A DNA stretch of 53,674 nucleotides, taken from the NCBI GenBank assembly GCA_022836615.1, contig MU405404.1, positions 1 to 53,674 on the forward strand. Reading direction: 5' to 3'. The stretch comes from Annulohypoxylon bovei var. microspora (Eukaryota; Ascomycota; Sordariomycetes; Xylariales; Hypoxylaceae). Shown here in pieces: positions 43,119 to 53,674 of this stretch; positions within the stretch are counted from its first letter, which is position 1, and every line of letters begins with the position of its first letter. The translations under genes were made by a program, and so were the position numbers. Under the pieces are notes generated by a model that saw only the letters and a list, made by a program, of their open reading frames with translations, ran no database searches and was not told where the DNA came from.

Positions 43119-44870
43119 ATGTCATCAGGTGGACCCCCAGGAGGGCTTTCGCTTTTCCCCAATACATCTAGGTCACCGCCTCGGAAGACAACGCCTCGAC
43201 CACGCGCTAGATCTTCGTCTCTAGGGCAAGGCTCATCTCTAGACATGACGCCACCAAGAAATGGTCGACGGACACCAGAGGACCTCTCCGAATTTGTCAT
43301 CGACGGGTCACCATCGATGACTAACCCACCACAGATGGCTTCCAATAACCCATTTTATCAGGATCAAGCAGGGCCATCGGTATCAAGGCCAGTACCGGCG
43401 TCTGAGGTACCGCCACGAGCGGACACAGCATTTTCTGGGACGAGTACATTAGTGAGAAGTGAGAGTGAACTATCCCGAAATTCAATTGCCAAAAGGCCCC
43501 TGGAAGATCCGTCATCATCATATACGATGGCAGAACCAGCTATTCGCTCAATGTTCCCACAGTACGACCACACCCTACCGTTTGATCGTCAAGAGTATTA
43601 TCCAACTCAGACGAGTCCAACTCACATACCGAGGACAGTCATTAGCAGGCAATCTCATGTGCCCGAACCCCGGAGTCCACCAGTTCGGAGTCCCGTAAGA
43701 AGCCCTCTCAGCGCAGGTTCCACACAACGGTGGCCTAGACGGCCCCAAGACCCGCCAGTTATCCCTACCGTGAGCACAACCGAGGAGCTCCGTGATTTTT
43801 GGAAAGCGGCGAACGGATGGAAGGCTTCTGCTGTAGAAGGACGGACTTTCTGCATGAAGCTGATCCCCGAGAAGGACACCCCAATCTATAACCTAACATC
43901 ATCTACCGCTCAACCATTCTACCATATGCGGATAGATCCAACGTCGGCAAGCGCATATGTAACGTTGAGTCGACATGACCCAAGTAAGCCCTATAAGGGG
44001 GGAGACCCGACTACAAGTCCCAGGTCAAGTGGTTTCCTCGGGGCTCTCCGAGAATCTGAATCCAAGCCGTGGCAAGAAGCCCTCACTACCGCATTGGAGG
44101 AGCCATCACGTCGTCTACCACCCAATGATGGTTTAGTCGCGCTCTTATACCCTACCGGAGCGGCTAAAGTAGCATTGGAAAGACCGGATGACATACAAGC
44201 CGTCATGGCTGCAGAACGAGAATGCGCACGCCTGGTCTGGGACGAAGATAGCCAGAACTATTTCTTAGTGCATCCGGCCCTGGCGTCGCCCTTCTGCATC
44301 ACGATAGAGCGCAACCCGGCATGGAGCCGCACGGAATACACGGTCGAGCACATCGAGTCGCCGCACCACATTGCGAAGCTCACGCGGGATGGTACAGGCG
44401 AGGGCTGGATAGAAATTGACACGCTGATAGCAGGACAGATCGAGGCTTACTATATCCTCGATGTAGCTGCGTCTGCGCTGCTCCTCGTCGCCAACATTGA
44501 CGAGAAGAACGTGCTTGTCGAACATTTTGAACCACCACCCCCTGCGCACCTGCGAACGTCGACCTCTAATTCCGACTTTCGCAGGAGTAGCAGCCGGCTC
44601 AGCACCAAGATACTGAACAAGAAAAGCGGCAAGAAGCGTGGACGTCTCGAGGAGTTGGAGTTGGACCTCGAGAGCCAGGCTAGCAGCTTAGGTGGCAAGC
44701 TGAACATCAAGGATCAGGATAAGGAGAAATTGCCGGGAACGACGCGTACTATTATCAAGCTACTGGGCTTCGGGTTCAAATGCGTCATCTGGGCACTCAC
44801 TCTGGCGTTTAAGGCGCTTATGGCTGTTATCGTGGGTTTGAGCAAGTGTCTGACTAGTGAAAAGCTTTGA
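43119..44870 (+). CDS. Fungal protein of unknown function with C-terminal membrane segment
   Basis: Single exon, 583 residues, with a fair start context (ACGATGTC). The first 210 residues are disordered (Ser/Pro/Arg-rich; PVRSPVRSPLSAG-type runs). Residues about 220-475 appear folded: STTEELRDFWKAANGWKAS, FCMKLIPEKDTPIYNLTSS, CARLVWDEDSQNYFLVHPAL and WIEIDTLIAGQIEAYYILDV, rich in predicted strands. A basic stretch (KKSGKKRGR) follows, and then a hydrophobic C-terminal segment (about 547-573, LLGFGFKCVIWALTLAFKAL) that could anchor it in a membrane as a tail-anchored protein. I do not recognise a named domain, although the overall architecture looks like a conserved filamentous-ascomycete family. 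Function unknown. Confidence 0.8.
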   Translation: MSSGGPPGGLSLFPNTSRSPPRKTTPRPRARSSSLGQGSSLDMTPPRNGRRTPEDLSEFVIDGSPSMTNPPQMASNNPFYQDQAGPSVSRPVPASEVPPRADTAFSGTSTLVRSESELSRNSIAKRPLEDPSSSYTMAEPAIRSMFPQYDHTLPFDRQEYYPTQTSPTHIPRTVISRQSHVPEPRSPPVRSPVRSPLSAGSTQRWPRRPQDPPVIPTVSTTEELRDFWKAANGWKASAVEGRTFCMKLIPEKDTPIYNLTSSTAQPFYHMRIDPTSASAYVTLSRHDPSKPYKGGDPTTSPRSSGFLGALRESESKPWQEALTTALEEPSRRLPPNDGLVALLYPTGAAKVALERPDDIQAVMAAERECARLVWDEDSQNYFLVHPALASPFCITIERNPAWSRTEYTVEHIESPHHIAKLTRDGTGEGWIEIDTLIAGQIEAYYILDVAASALLLVANIDEKNVLVEHFEPPPPAHLRTSTSNSDFRRSSSRLSTKILNKKSGKKRGRLEELELDLESQASSLGGKLNIKDQDKEKLPGTTRTIIKLLGFGFKCVIWALTLAFKALMAVIVGLSKCLTSEKL

Positions 44871-45318
44871 ATAAGGCGCAATGGGCGAGGGGCAAGATCT
44901 TTATTTCGAGGAAGCAATAGAGATGAAACGGGCTACTGGGAGGGATATCTGAGAGCGGATCTTTTATTTATATACCTCACGGCCCGGCTTGGTTGGGCAG
45001 TACATATTAATGAAGCAGGCAGGTCAATTTCCTCTTCTACTGGGACTGCTGGACATAATGGGGAGGTTTCAGATGCCAAGCACGATATACGCCCAGGAAA
45101 GGCGAACGGTGCTCGGGAATCGGATGTATATATGGGATGGGTCTATTTCTTTCTGGGTATCGCATAGCTCTAGACGATCTGAGAACCCCAGTGCCTGAAC
45201 GCCGCCTATAAATAATAATGAGAGCAAAGGAAAGATATTCCTATTCCGTTAACTGCCGCTTATGCTGTCGTATTCTCTTCTCCCCCCCCCTTTTTTTAGT
45301 CCGTGACAATGAACTAGT
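44871..45318. other. Intergenic region between convergent genes
   Basis: Holds the 3' ends of the 43119 gene and UTP11, with a C-run and T-run at 45283-45298. No gene recognised. Confidence 0.5.
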
Positions 45319-46205
45319 TTACCGCTTCCGCTCCCGAACCTTGAACTTCTTACCAGACTTCGTGACGCCGTTTCCGGACGTTGCCGTCTTAGCCAACTTG
45401 GTTCGTTGTACCTCTAATTCGTGTTCGGTTCGGTTGAGAATCCTTAGCTTCTTCCGCGCATTCTGAAGCCTCCTCTGTAGCTTCTCGAGGAGCTTTTGTC
45501 GTGCTTCGGCTCGTAGCGCTTCGGGGTTCTTTTCGGCATCGTCGTCCTCTTTCATGTCCACGTCGCCTCCACCATCCGTATCTTTCCCAGCCTTCTGCTG
45601 TAGCATCTCCTCGCGCTCCTCGACCCCCTCTGTGAACACGATCTTCCTCGACTTCGTCGCCTTCGGTGCGCCAAGCCCCAGCTCCTCATCATCATCAAGT
45701 TCCTCATCCTGCGCATCCAAGCTGCCCCCCAGCCCTACGACCCTCTCCTCAAGCCCCCGCACCTCCTTGAGCGCGGCGCTGCGCACCGTCCGCACATATC
45801 CGACGTCCTGGGTCTTGAGCAGGCGCACGGTGTCGACGTCGAGGGCCTTGTTGCCGCGGTCGCCGTCGACGGTGCCCGTCCACCTCTTGCCCTGGGACAG
45901 CGCGTGGCCCGGCCCCGAGCGCGACATCATCCCGAAGTAGAACTCATCCTCGTTCCGGTCGGCGGCCTTCTGCCGCAGCGAGCGCAGCTGCGCTTTCTTC
46001 TTGTTGAAGTCTTTCGCGCGGAGGGAGTAGTCCTGGGGAAGGGGGGAAATGGTTAGTTTGTTATGTGAAGGTGGGAGGGAGAGGTAGGTTTGGGGTGTAG
46101 TAGACGAACCTTGTGCTTTTCGAGGAGACCGAGACGTTTTCGCTCTTGGGGCTGCGCGCGCTCGCGGTGGACACGCCGTTCGATGGCGTTTCTGATTGAA
46201 GACAT
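45319..46205 (-). CDS. UTP11: U3 snoRNP protein Utp11 (small-subunit processome)
   Basis: Two exons, 46205-46110 and 46032-45319, give 269 residues; the 77 bp intron (GTTCGT...CCCCAG) is in phase 0. Utp11 is a component of the nucleolar SSU processome needed for 18S rRNA maturation. The N-terminus MSSIRNAIERRVHRERAQPQ and KRLGLLEKHKDYSLRAKDFN, then NEDEFYFGMMSR and YVRTVRSAALKEV, are diagnostic. The middle is acidic (DEELDDDEELG), and the C-terminus is basic (RRLQNARKKLRILNRTEHEL, ending KFKVRERKR), as expected for an rRNA-binding nucleolar protein. The intron right after LLEKHK is required for the family N-terminus; without it the protein would start within exon 2 and lack the motif. Confidence 0.95.
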
Positions 46206-48242
46206 GGTGTTGCAGAATCGGTGTCGAATTCGAGAAGAAGGATCAAGTCGAAAAGAGGGCGAAGGACGTAGAAATCGGTTCGTTAATTGAGGAGATGGTG
46301 CGAAGATGGTGACAATAGCGGTGTTGGTGGGGGAAGCGATCGCGGGTGTTGTGATGGGATGGATTGATAGAAAATTTTAGTGGACCCCAGCTTGAGCCAC
46401 AGAACGATAAGATATGGAAAAAATGACGAGGTGGCGCTAGCTCCGAGCCGCAACCTTAACCTCTTTTTACCCCTGAATCAATCTATCATAATTCTTCCAA
46501 TTCCTCATTACATAAGACTTATAATTGCAATTCGCTTCTATGTTGTGATTGAATTATCAAGAATGAGGTTTATGACACGTTCATGCCAAGCCGAAGCAAT
46601 ATCAAAGAATGGCTTTCTACTAAACGTATCCCTCAGTTAGAAACACCTCCCTACAAGCTAGTACAGTACTGTACTTTGATGATCAACGCAATCTCGATAC
46701 CAACAAATATAACTGGCCAATCTAGCACTGCACGAGCCATTTGCTCCTGTTTTGTAAAGCCTCACGCAGCTCACGCACTATTGCTAATTATAGTGGAGGT
46801 CTTGCTAATTACCAGTTTAAAGGCTATCCATAGAACCTTACCAACTCCAACATAGGCCAAATTCAATGGCGTGGTTAATTGACACGTTTCACACACTTCT
46901 AGATCATTCTCATGTCTGAGTTCGATGTGAAAGAGATGATACCAAATGCCAATACCAATCGGAAACCCACCTTTTCTCGCATGCAGTTCCACCAAATCGC
47001 TTATAGCTCAAACATGCAAGTCTTGAGACGTGAGCATTGTTGCCTAAGCTCTCAATGAGGTTGTGGTCTTCCTCAATCCATCTGTAATCCATTTGCAAAC
47101 CGAATACATGTAATTATAACTGGCGCGGGGGCGAAGGATATATCAGCCGTTTTTTCACCATGCTCAGCTGATGCTTTAACAGCCATTCTAGACCCCTGAG
47201 CCACCTCGATACGAGACAATTCCATCTGCGGGAATCGAAACAAATCTATCCCCTACGTGGAACAATTACATACCTCGTCATCTGCCATCATCTGCCATCA
47301 TACTTCAATCACGATTTATGGAGAATTCCAGGAGGTTTTGAATACGTGCCAGGTGTACGCGATATGGAATAGATCTCAGATGTTCTTGTTGACTGGACCC
47401 AATTTCCTACACCGTCTATGGACTTATGAATTGGGCCGATTCTCGTTAGGTTTTAAGTATCGATCTCTTCCCGGCGTGGATGCCATGACCACAGAAAATT
47501 CAATATTTCACGCAGCAGTTCTGTCCCGGTGTTAGTAAATGACAGAGCCATACTAATACTGCAACAATTACATTTATCAACATCGATTAGAGAGAATAAG
47601 TGGAAGATATATTTAGTTGCTATGTAAATGTTGAGGGGAGACGTGGAACTGTGCTATCGACCCATTTGAAAAGTTGAAAGAGATTGAAATTTGTATTGAT
47701 CAAATTATTGCTCTATAGCTCTGTGGCTGAAATATGTCTGTACCTATCTATGTGGTTTGGATTCTAATTGGATAGATTACGTGTGATACTTTGAGAAGTA
47801 GAAGGATGTAACTATTTAGGGGGGTATAGCACATTTCACATGTTAGACTGGTGTAGTCAAATTTTTACTTTGGCAATCGGACTATGAATTTATGAACAGT
47901 TTTACTTCCAGTAAATGTCAAGTATTTACCTTTATGGCATCTATTGACTAAATAAAAACATTATCCCTGAAGCCCAGAAGTAAACGAGTATATCAAGATG
48001 AAAATTCGAATGTAGAATGCTGAAAGAAGTCTATTTCTTTACAGATCAGCAATAAAAATAAAATGAGAGACAAGACACTTCCATAGAAAACCCATACCGA
48101 ACCCAATTGCTAACATTTCTCTACCTTTCTATCCCCTAAAAGGACCAAATCCTTCCCAACCCAAGCCAACCCCAATTTTACGCACCGTCATTAATTCGTT
48201 CCCAAGTCGTGAATATGCCCAGTAGTAGACATCTGCTTCCCA
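46206..48242. other. Long intergenic region with eroded coding-like scraps
   Basis: About 2 kb without an intact gene. On the minus strand, two overlapping, frame-shifted reading frames (47098-46910 and 46995-46771) look protein-like (RRWVSDWYWHLV-type Trp-rich text, TTPLNLAYVG). On the plus strand a short frame at 47257-47535 contains FLHRLWTYELGRF. These may be remnants of a decayed gene. The rest (47560-48190) is A/T-rich with nothing recognised. Confidence 0.45.
47257..47535 (+). pseudogene. Possible gene remnant
   Basis: A 92-codon frame. The stretch MFLLTGPNFLHRLWTYELGRFSLG recalls the RLWCxYELAxF pattern of large fungal membrane proteins with a TIR-like region, but the surrounding sequence does not extend the match and both sides are cut by stops. 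I regard it as a possible fragment only. Confidence 0.2.
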
Positions 48243-48662
48243 TCATCCCTTAGAATTCTTGGGGGAAGAACTCTTCTCGCGCACCCGGAACCTCTGACTC
48301 TCCACACCTCCCAGATGTTCCACCGTAAGGCCCCTTCCGTCGTGGTTATCTCTAGGTTCGCTGTAGAGCTGAACTTGAAGATAATAGCTGCCTGGTCGAG
48401 TGATCTTGACCTGGAACTCCATGGTATCGAAGCAATTCGACATGACCTCCCAATTTCCAACTAGACTCCCTTTGACGAAGTCTGAAGCCTCCGAGGGCCT
48501 GCTTGAGCGCGACGTGACGGAGTGAAGTGTCACAAACCCCATTGCGCCATTATCTTCGTTGGCAGGGGCTTGGATGATGATTGGGAATTCTCGACCAACT
48601 TTGATGGCCTCGGGGGGGGCGATGACAAAGGTGGCCCTTGAGCCTCTCCCTGATGAAGACAT
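48243..48662 (-). CDS. Small unrecognised protein, probable beta-sandwich
   Basis: Single exon, 139 residues, starting at ATG 48662. I do not recognise the family. The sequence looks like a folded all-beta domain: RATFVIAPPEAIKVGREFPI, GAMGFVTLHSVTS, WEVMSNCFDTMEFQVKIT, RPGSYYLQVQLYSEPRD, with alternating hydrophobic residues as in immunoglobulin-like sandwiches. The C-terminal ten residues are Ser/Lys-rich. No signal peptide or membrane segment. The region upstream contains other ATGs in different frames (to 48914), so the 5' end could include a spliced leader exon. Composition and codon use look like a real gene, but this is not proven. Confidence 0.6.
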   Translation of the reverse strand: MSSSGRGSRATFVIAPPEAIKVGREFPIIIQAPANEDNGAMGFVTLHSVTSRSSRPSEASDFVKGSLVGNWEVMSNCFDTMEFQVKITRPGSYYLQVQLYSEPRDNHDGRGLTVEHLGGVESQRFRVREKSSSPKNSKG

Positions 48663-49689
48663 CGTCGGTATCTCTCTTGTGTGGTGTCTCGTAAGAGATT
48701 CCGTGTAGATGTAGTTGTTGCGTCGGCTTCAAGTGTTGATATCGATGTTCAAGTGAATAAATAGTATCAATTGAAGAGCTGTAGTCGTTTGGTGCAGAGT
48801 TTTGGTCATATATTTCGAGAGACCTACATGCGAGGGACAGGGAGAGAGCCATCTATTTATCTCCTCTGAGGTGTAGTCCATGCTCGCCTTAGAATCCATG
48901 TCTTTTGCATACAATCACATCTTCTACCGATGGTCAAGCAAGCGCCAACGTATGTGCAATTTCCTTGATTTCAATGCCCAAACCTCAATACGAAGAAATA
49001 TGTCAGGCTACATATCCATCATACTTACGTAGGTTAAATTACGCATCCAGAAAGCCACGTTGTTGTTTTCCCTTGGTTTTTGTAGGCAGGAGTTGCGATT
49101 CGTGCCACGACAAATCATATGCTTGCATGTTAATGGCTCCATTCAGCACGGCCGAATATATTTAAATTTTACCTTTACTCGAGTGTTTCTCTATAATTCG
49201 TGGCGGTGGCGTGGTGCGTAGATGCACGACACCTACTTCATGTAGGAACCTTCAAACCCATCAAGTCGCATGATTGAAATGGCACCTTTTGTGCTATATT
49301 TAACTCATTTCATGCATCGTGTATATAGGATGACGGCCTCAACTTTCCCCTCTTGCCTCACAACTCCTCAATGAACTTAAGGTTATCAGAAATGACTCTT
49401 GAAAAATATGAGTAATAAAGACTATTCACTTGAGTAGGTATATTTATCTATTGCTTGGTTGAAACGCCCAATGTTGACTCTAACCTAGTAAACCCTTGGA
49501 ATATTTCAGCAAACGAAACATATATTTTATCAGATTTCACTACACACCTGAAATGAAGGAAAGTGGCGTAGTATGTCCACATCGTTCTCCTATTTGAACA
49601 GAAACTAAACGTCCAGATGCCACTTCGCAACCAGAGGAAATAAAACAAAAACCTTCCCTTCATGTTATACGGGGATTGGAAACACGATT
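48663..49689. other. Intergenic region leading into the A/T-rich block
   Basis: No convincing gene. GC content falls towards the right, and from about 49690 the sequence becomes nearly pure A/T. Confidence 0.5.
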
Positions 49690-52600
49690 ATTAATAGTTA
49701 TTACCATAACGCATACATAAGTATTAGTATATGATACAAAAAATTATTAAATAAAATTAATTATGAAATATAAGTTATTATATGTAAAAGGTTTAAATAT
49801 TAAATTAATAAAAATTAAAAGGTGTTTATAACGTTAAAAGGTTTTATATAAATTAAAGTTAAATAATTTAATAATCCTTTTTTTATTAAAAATAAAAAAT
49901 TATAAATCTTAAATTTTTAAAGAATTATTATATTAAATTAATTCTTAATATTTAAGCTTTATTATTAACTTTTATTATAAATAATTTTTTATTTTTTAAA
50001 AAGAAGTTATTTTTAAAAAAGGTATATGTATTTTTAAAATAATTATTATTTTAAAAAATTATTTCCATTTTAATCATTTATAAGTTTTATATACTTAACC
50101 TTAAAAACCTTTTTTTTATAAATAATAACATTTTTTATTCTTATTAATAAACTTTTATAAATATATGTTAAAGTAATAAATTAAGGAAATAACCTTTAAT
50201 ATTCTTTAATATAATTTATTTTAACTTTTTTTATTTTTATTTTTATATTTATTTTTATAAATGTATTTAAAGAAGCATTTATTTCAAATTTTTTAAATGT
50301 TAAAGATATAATTATCTTTAAATATATTAAACTTTATTTACTTATTAAAAAAATAATAAGTTTTATTAATAATTTATAATAAATTATTTAATTAATTTAT
50401 TTTTTAAAAAATAAATTCTTTATTAAGCTTAATAATATAAGTAAGCTTTTTTTTTTTTATTAATTTAAAAAAATAAAATTCTTTTAATTAATAAACGATA
50501 ATGTTATTATTATTTATTACGAATCGTAAAATTATGAAATTATTATATATAATGTTTTTAAAATGATTATATTATAATATATTATTTTTAATTTTTTAAT
50601 ATGGTTTTTCGAACTTTATAATTAAATGAAAAATACTTATTATACCATTTAAACCTTTGCTTTTTTTATCGATGATAAATAAGTTATTAATTAAATTTAA
50701 ATTTATAAATAATATAATATTATAAAAAATATTTATAATATAATAATTTAAATATATTAATTAAGATTTAAAGTATTAACGAAATAAATAAATTATTTTA
50801 AAATATAAATTTAATAAATTAATTTTAATTTTTTTTAATAAATTTAAAACGTTATTATTAAATTTATTTATAATAATTAAATTAAATAAAACGTTATTAA
50901 TAAGTTTAACGAAATGGTTATTTATTATTAATAAACCTTTAAGATTTTTTAAAATAACTTAAATTAATAAAAAGAAAAATAAACTTAAATTATTTTATAA
51001 ATAATAAAAAAAAAGTTTTAAATTAATATATTTTTTATTTATAAGTATATTAATTTAATTTATTTAAATAACCACATTTATTAATAAATTAATAATTTTA
51101 AAACATATATTTAAATTATTTTTAATGAATTTAATATTTAATTTATTATTAATAAATAAATGGATGTGAATTTTATATTAAAAAGCATTGAAAGGTATAT
51201 TATTATAATAATATTTTTAATATTAAATTTTTTTATTTAAAAAGATTTTATTTAATTTAAAATACTTTTTATAAAGTATTTTAATTTAAAAATATAAATT
51301 AAAGAAATCTTAATAATAAAAGTTTTAAATAAAAATTAAATAAAATAAATAACATAATAAACGTAGGTATAATTTAATATTATACGTATTTATTAAAAGT
51401 GGTATAAAAATAATTAAAATAAAAAGTTATATTTTTAAATGGACCGAGCGTAGCTTTATATAAAAAAGTTTTACGTATTAAAAAACTTAAAAAATATAAT
51501 TATTTTATAACTTTTATATTAATTATTACCTTATAATTAATAACTTTATTTACCATTATGCGACGTTTTAACGTCGACTTATCTTTAAAAACCCGCTTTA
51601 TAAAATAATAAATAAAATTTTTATCCTTTTATATTAACGACGTAAAAAAAGGATTAAATTCTCGCTTATTACTTAAAATTAATTCGAAATATAAAACCAT
51701 TTAAAATTAATTAAAAACTTATTATAAGAAAAAAACATATAAATGAAAAATATGCGTGTTATAACCCATGCATTTATTATATTTAATTATCACGCCTTTT
51801 TTAATAAAATTTAATTTAAGTTTAATTATTTAAACATTAATTTACATTTATTAAATTCCAATTAATCCATAATCCAATTAATCCATTTTTTCATTATACA
51901 TTTTTTATAATCTTTTTTTAATTATTTTAATTCATTTTCATTTAAACATATATTATTATTTTTATAATTTTAAAAAATAATACAAATTATTGCCTTTTTA
52001 TTAAATTATAAAAATTTTATAATAATTTAACGTATATTAAATTATAAAATTCATTTATTCGAATCTTACATTAATTCTTTAAAAACATTTAAAATTATAA
52101 TTATAATATTATTAATAATTATTTAAATTACATAAAACTTTTTTTAATTAATAATAATATATAACTTTAAATAAATTATAAACATTTTTAAATTTCGAAA
52201 TAAATTTAATAAATTATATTTATATTTATTAACATTAAACCTTTAACTTTTATTATTTAAAGTATAATTTAAAACAAAATTTCTTATATTTTTTATATTA
52301 TTAAAATAAAAAAATATCATTAATTTTTAAACTTTTAATAATAATAAAAATATAAAACTCGAAGATTTATAAATTAATTTATATAAAAATTTATTATTTT
52401 TAAAAGTTAAATTATTTATAAAATTAAAAGAATTATTTTAAAATTCACCATAAATTTAATTATTATTTAATCCACCATTATTAATCCCACTTATTTTATA
52501 ATTAAAACCATAATTATTAACATTAATTAAAATATAATCATTTAAACCATAATTATTTACCACACCATAATTAAAATTATCCACGCCATTACTTATTGTG

Positions 52601-53674
52601 CCCACGTTATAACTTATTATACCCACGTTATAACTTATTATATTTAAATTATAAATTATTATGTTTACGTTATAATTTATTATGCTTAAACCACAAGTTA
52701 TTATACCCACGTTATAAACGTTATAACCGTTAAAACCACTTATCGTGTTTACGCCACAATTAATAACGCTTAAATTAAAACTTATTATACTTAAAATAAT
52801 AATAATTAAATTAATAATATTTCATTCATAACTTATTATATTATTAAAATTAAAAACGTTTAACTCATTTTTATTTAAATTTAAAAAATCTAAATTTTTA
52901 TAAATTTAATTAAACATTATTTTTATTAAACCATCCTTTTTATTATTAAACGTATAAAAATTTAAGTTTTACATTAAATCGTTAATTTAACGCACACATA
53001 TAATAACTTATATATTCATAAAAAAGCGTGGTATATAAATTAATTTATATATAAAGTTAAAAATATTTACATAAATTAATAAAATAACGATTAATAAAAA
53101 TATAAATAATAAATTAATATTTAATAATAATAATAAAATATTTTAACTATTATTTTTACTTTTTAATATTAACGTCGTAAAAAAAATAACATTAATAAAA
53201 CGCATTATTAAAATAACATAAACATTTCATTTAACTTTTATAACATAAATAAAAAACATGGTTTAACCGCTTTTTAACGTTATATAAAACATTCGTGAAA
53301 CAATATAAAACAATTAAAGAAACGATCGTGGTAATGGTTAAAATTTAAAAAACATTGGTTTCTTTTAATTAAATTTTTTTTTATCGGTTAATTTTAATAA
53401 AATAATTACGATTAATAAAAAAATTATTTAATAAAATATATATTTATTTATTAAATTAATACAAGCAATATACATTACGGATAACCATATAAACTTTATT
53501 CGATAATAATTTTTATAATTATTATATAAAAAAATTTAATAATAATGGATAAATATATTAACATTTACGGAAAAAAGTTAAATATTAATAAATAACGAAA
53601 TAACATTAAAACAACTTTTTAATTATTTTAAAATCCTTAAATCGAAGGTTATCGCTTTTATAAAAAATGTAAAA
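49690..53674. repeat. A/T-rich block, probably RIP-eroded repeats
   Basis: Almost 4 kb of nearly pure A and T with long A- and T-runs and no intact reading frame. Many of the remaining C and G bases sit in ACG/CGT words. This fits heavy repeat-induced point mutation (CpA to TpA) of old mobile elements, as in the A/T isochores and centromere-near DNA of many Pezizomycotina. No element type can be named. A degenerate 21 bp array lies at 52470-52800. The block continues past the end of the window, and there is no telomere repeat. Confidence 0.85.
52470..52800 (-). repeat. Degenerate 21 bp tandem repeat inside the A/T-rich block
   Basis: Plus-strand units like CCCACGTTATAACTTATTAT (52601-52620 and 52621-52641 are nearly identical) recur with a 21 bp period, becoming more degenerate on both sides. 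On the minus strand this gives a seven-residue rhythm (IISYNVG, IISYNVG, TISNGVD) that is open for 84 codons. The repeat most likely predates the A/T mutation, and the open frame is a by-product of the period being a multiple of three. Confidence 0.7.

Noticed and set aside
52456..52710. 84-codon minus-strand reading frame in the A/T block
   Set aside because: It is a by-product of a 21 bp tandem repeat in A/T-rich DNA; the Asn/Ile/Tyr composition follows from base composition.
53600..53674. Telomere at the right end
   Set aside because: No TTAGGG or CCCTAA repeats are present; the A/T block simply runs off the window.

Overview
The window is fungal nuclear DNA, from a filamentous ascomycete (Pezizomycotina, most likely a Sordariomycete). 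The evidence is monocistronic genes on both strands, many short GT..AG introns (mostly 54-89 bp, several with a CTAAC-type branch site), orthologues of core fungal genes (BTA1, eIF4E, FAB1, MDM12, UTP11, BOL1), and a 4 kb, almost pure A/T block at the right end of the kind produced by repeat-induced point mutation (RIP). No telomere repeat, tRNA, rRNA or CRISPR array was found.

Layout. 1-6.8 kb: betaine lipid synthase, then a gene-free stretch with three tandem copies of a dispersed repeat, an A/T-rich patch and a strongly G-rich minisatellite, then an F-box/ankyrin gene. 7.4-11 kb: a DUF726 (TMCO4/Mil1-like) putative lipase and a small DUF1857/AtaL-like protein. 11.4-13.9 kb (minus): an F-box gene broken by one in-frame TGA, and an Fe(II)/2-oxoglutarate oxygenase. 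14.9-20.7 kb: eIF4E, an ACSF3-like acyl-CoA synthetase with a long repetitive insert in its catalytic domain, and a mitochondrial BolA protein. 21.4-34.3 kb: an unrecognised disordered protein whose promoter carries a palindrome with two ACGCGT boxes, then FAB1 (PtdIns3P 5-kinase) and MDM12 (ERMES). 34.6-41.6 kb: a TPR-MYND protein with a perfect (AAGG)24 array in its intron, a D-amino-acid oxidase ending in a peroxisomal AKL signal, a secreted cupredoxin-like protein, and an atypical protein kinase. 43.1-48.7 kb: a conserved-looking protein with a C-terminal membrane segment, UTP11, eroded coding-like scraps and a small unrecognised protein. 49.7-53.7 kb: the A/T-rich block.

This is not one pathway or a biosynthetic cluster; most genes are housekeeping genes in ordinary mixed orientation. 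Membrane lipid themes recur (betaine lipid synthase, Fab1, Mdm12, a DUF726 lipase, an acyl-CoA synthetase), but nothing in the layout implies they work together. The most unusual items are the repetitive insert in the ACSF3-like enzyme, the nonsense codon in an otherwise intact F-box gene, a dispersed short repeat seen at three places, and the double ACGCGT palindrome upstream of the unrecognised protein. I saw no convincing wholly new multi-gene system. Exon boundaries are read by eye from splice signals and protein continuity, not from transcripts.
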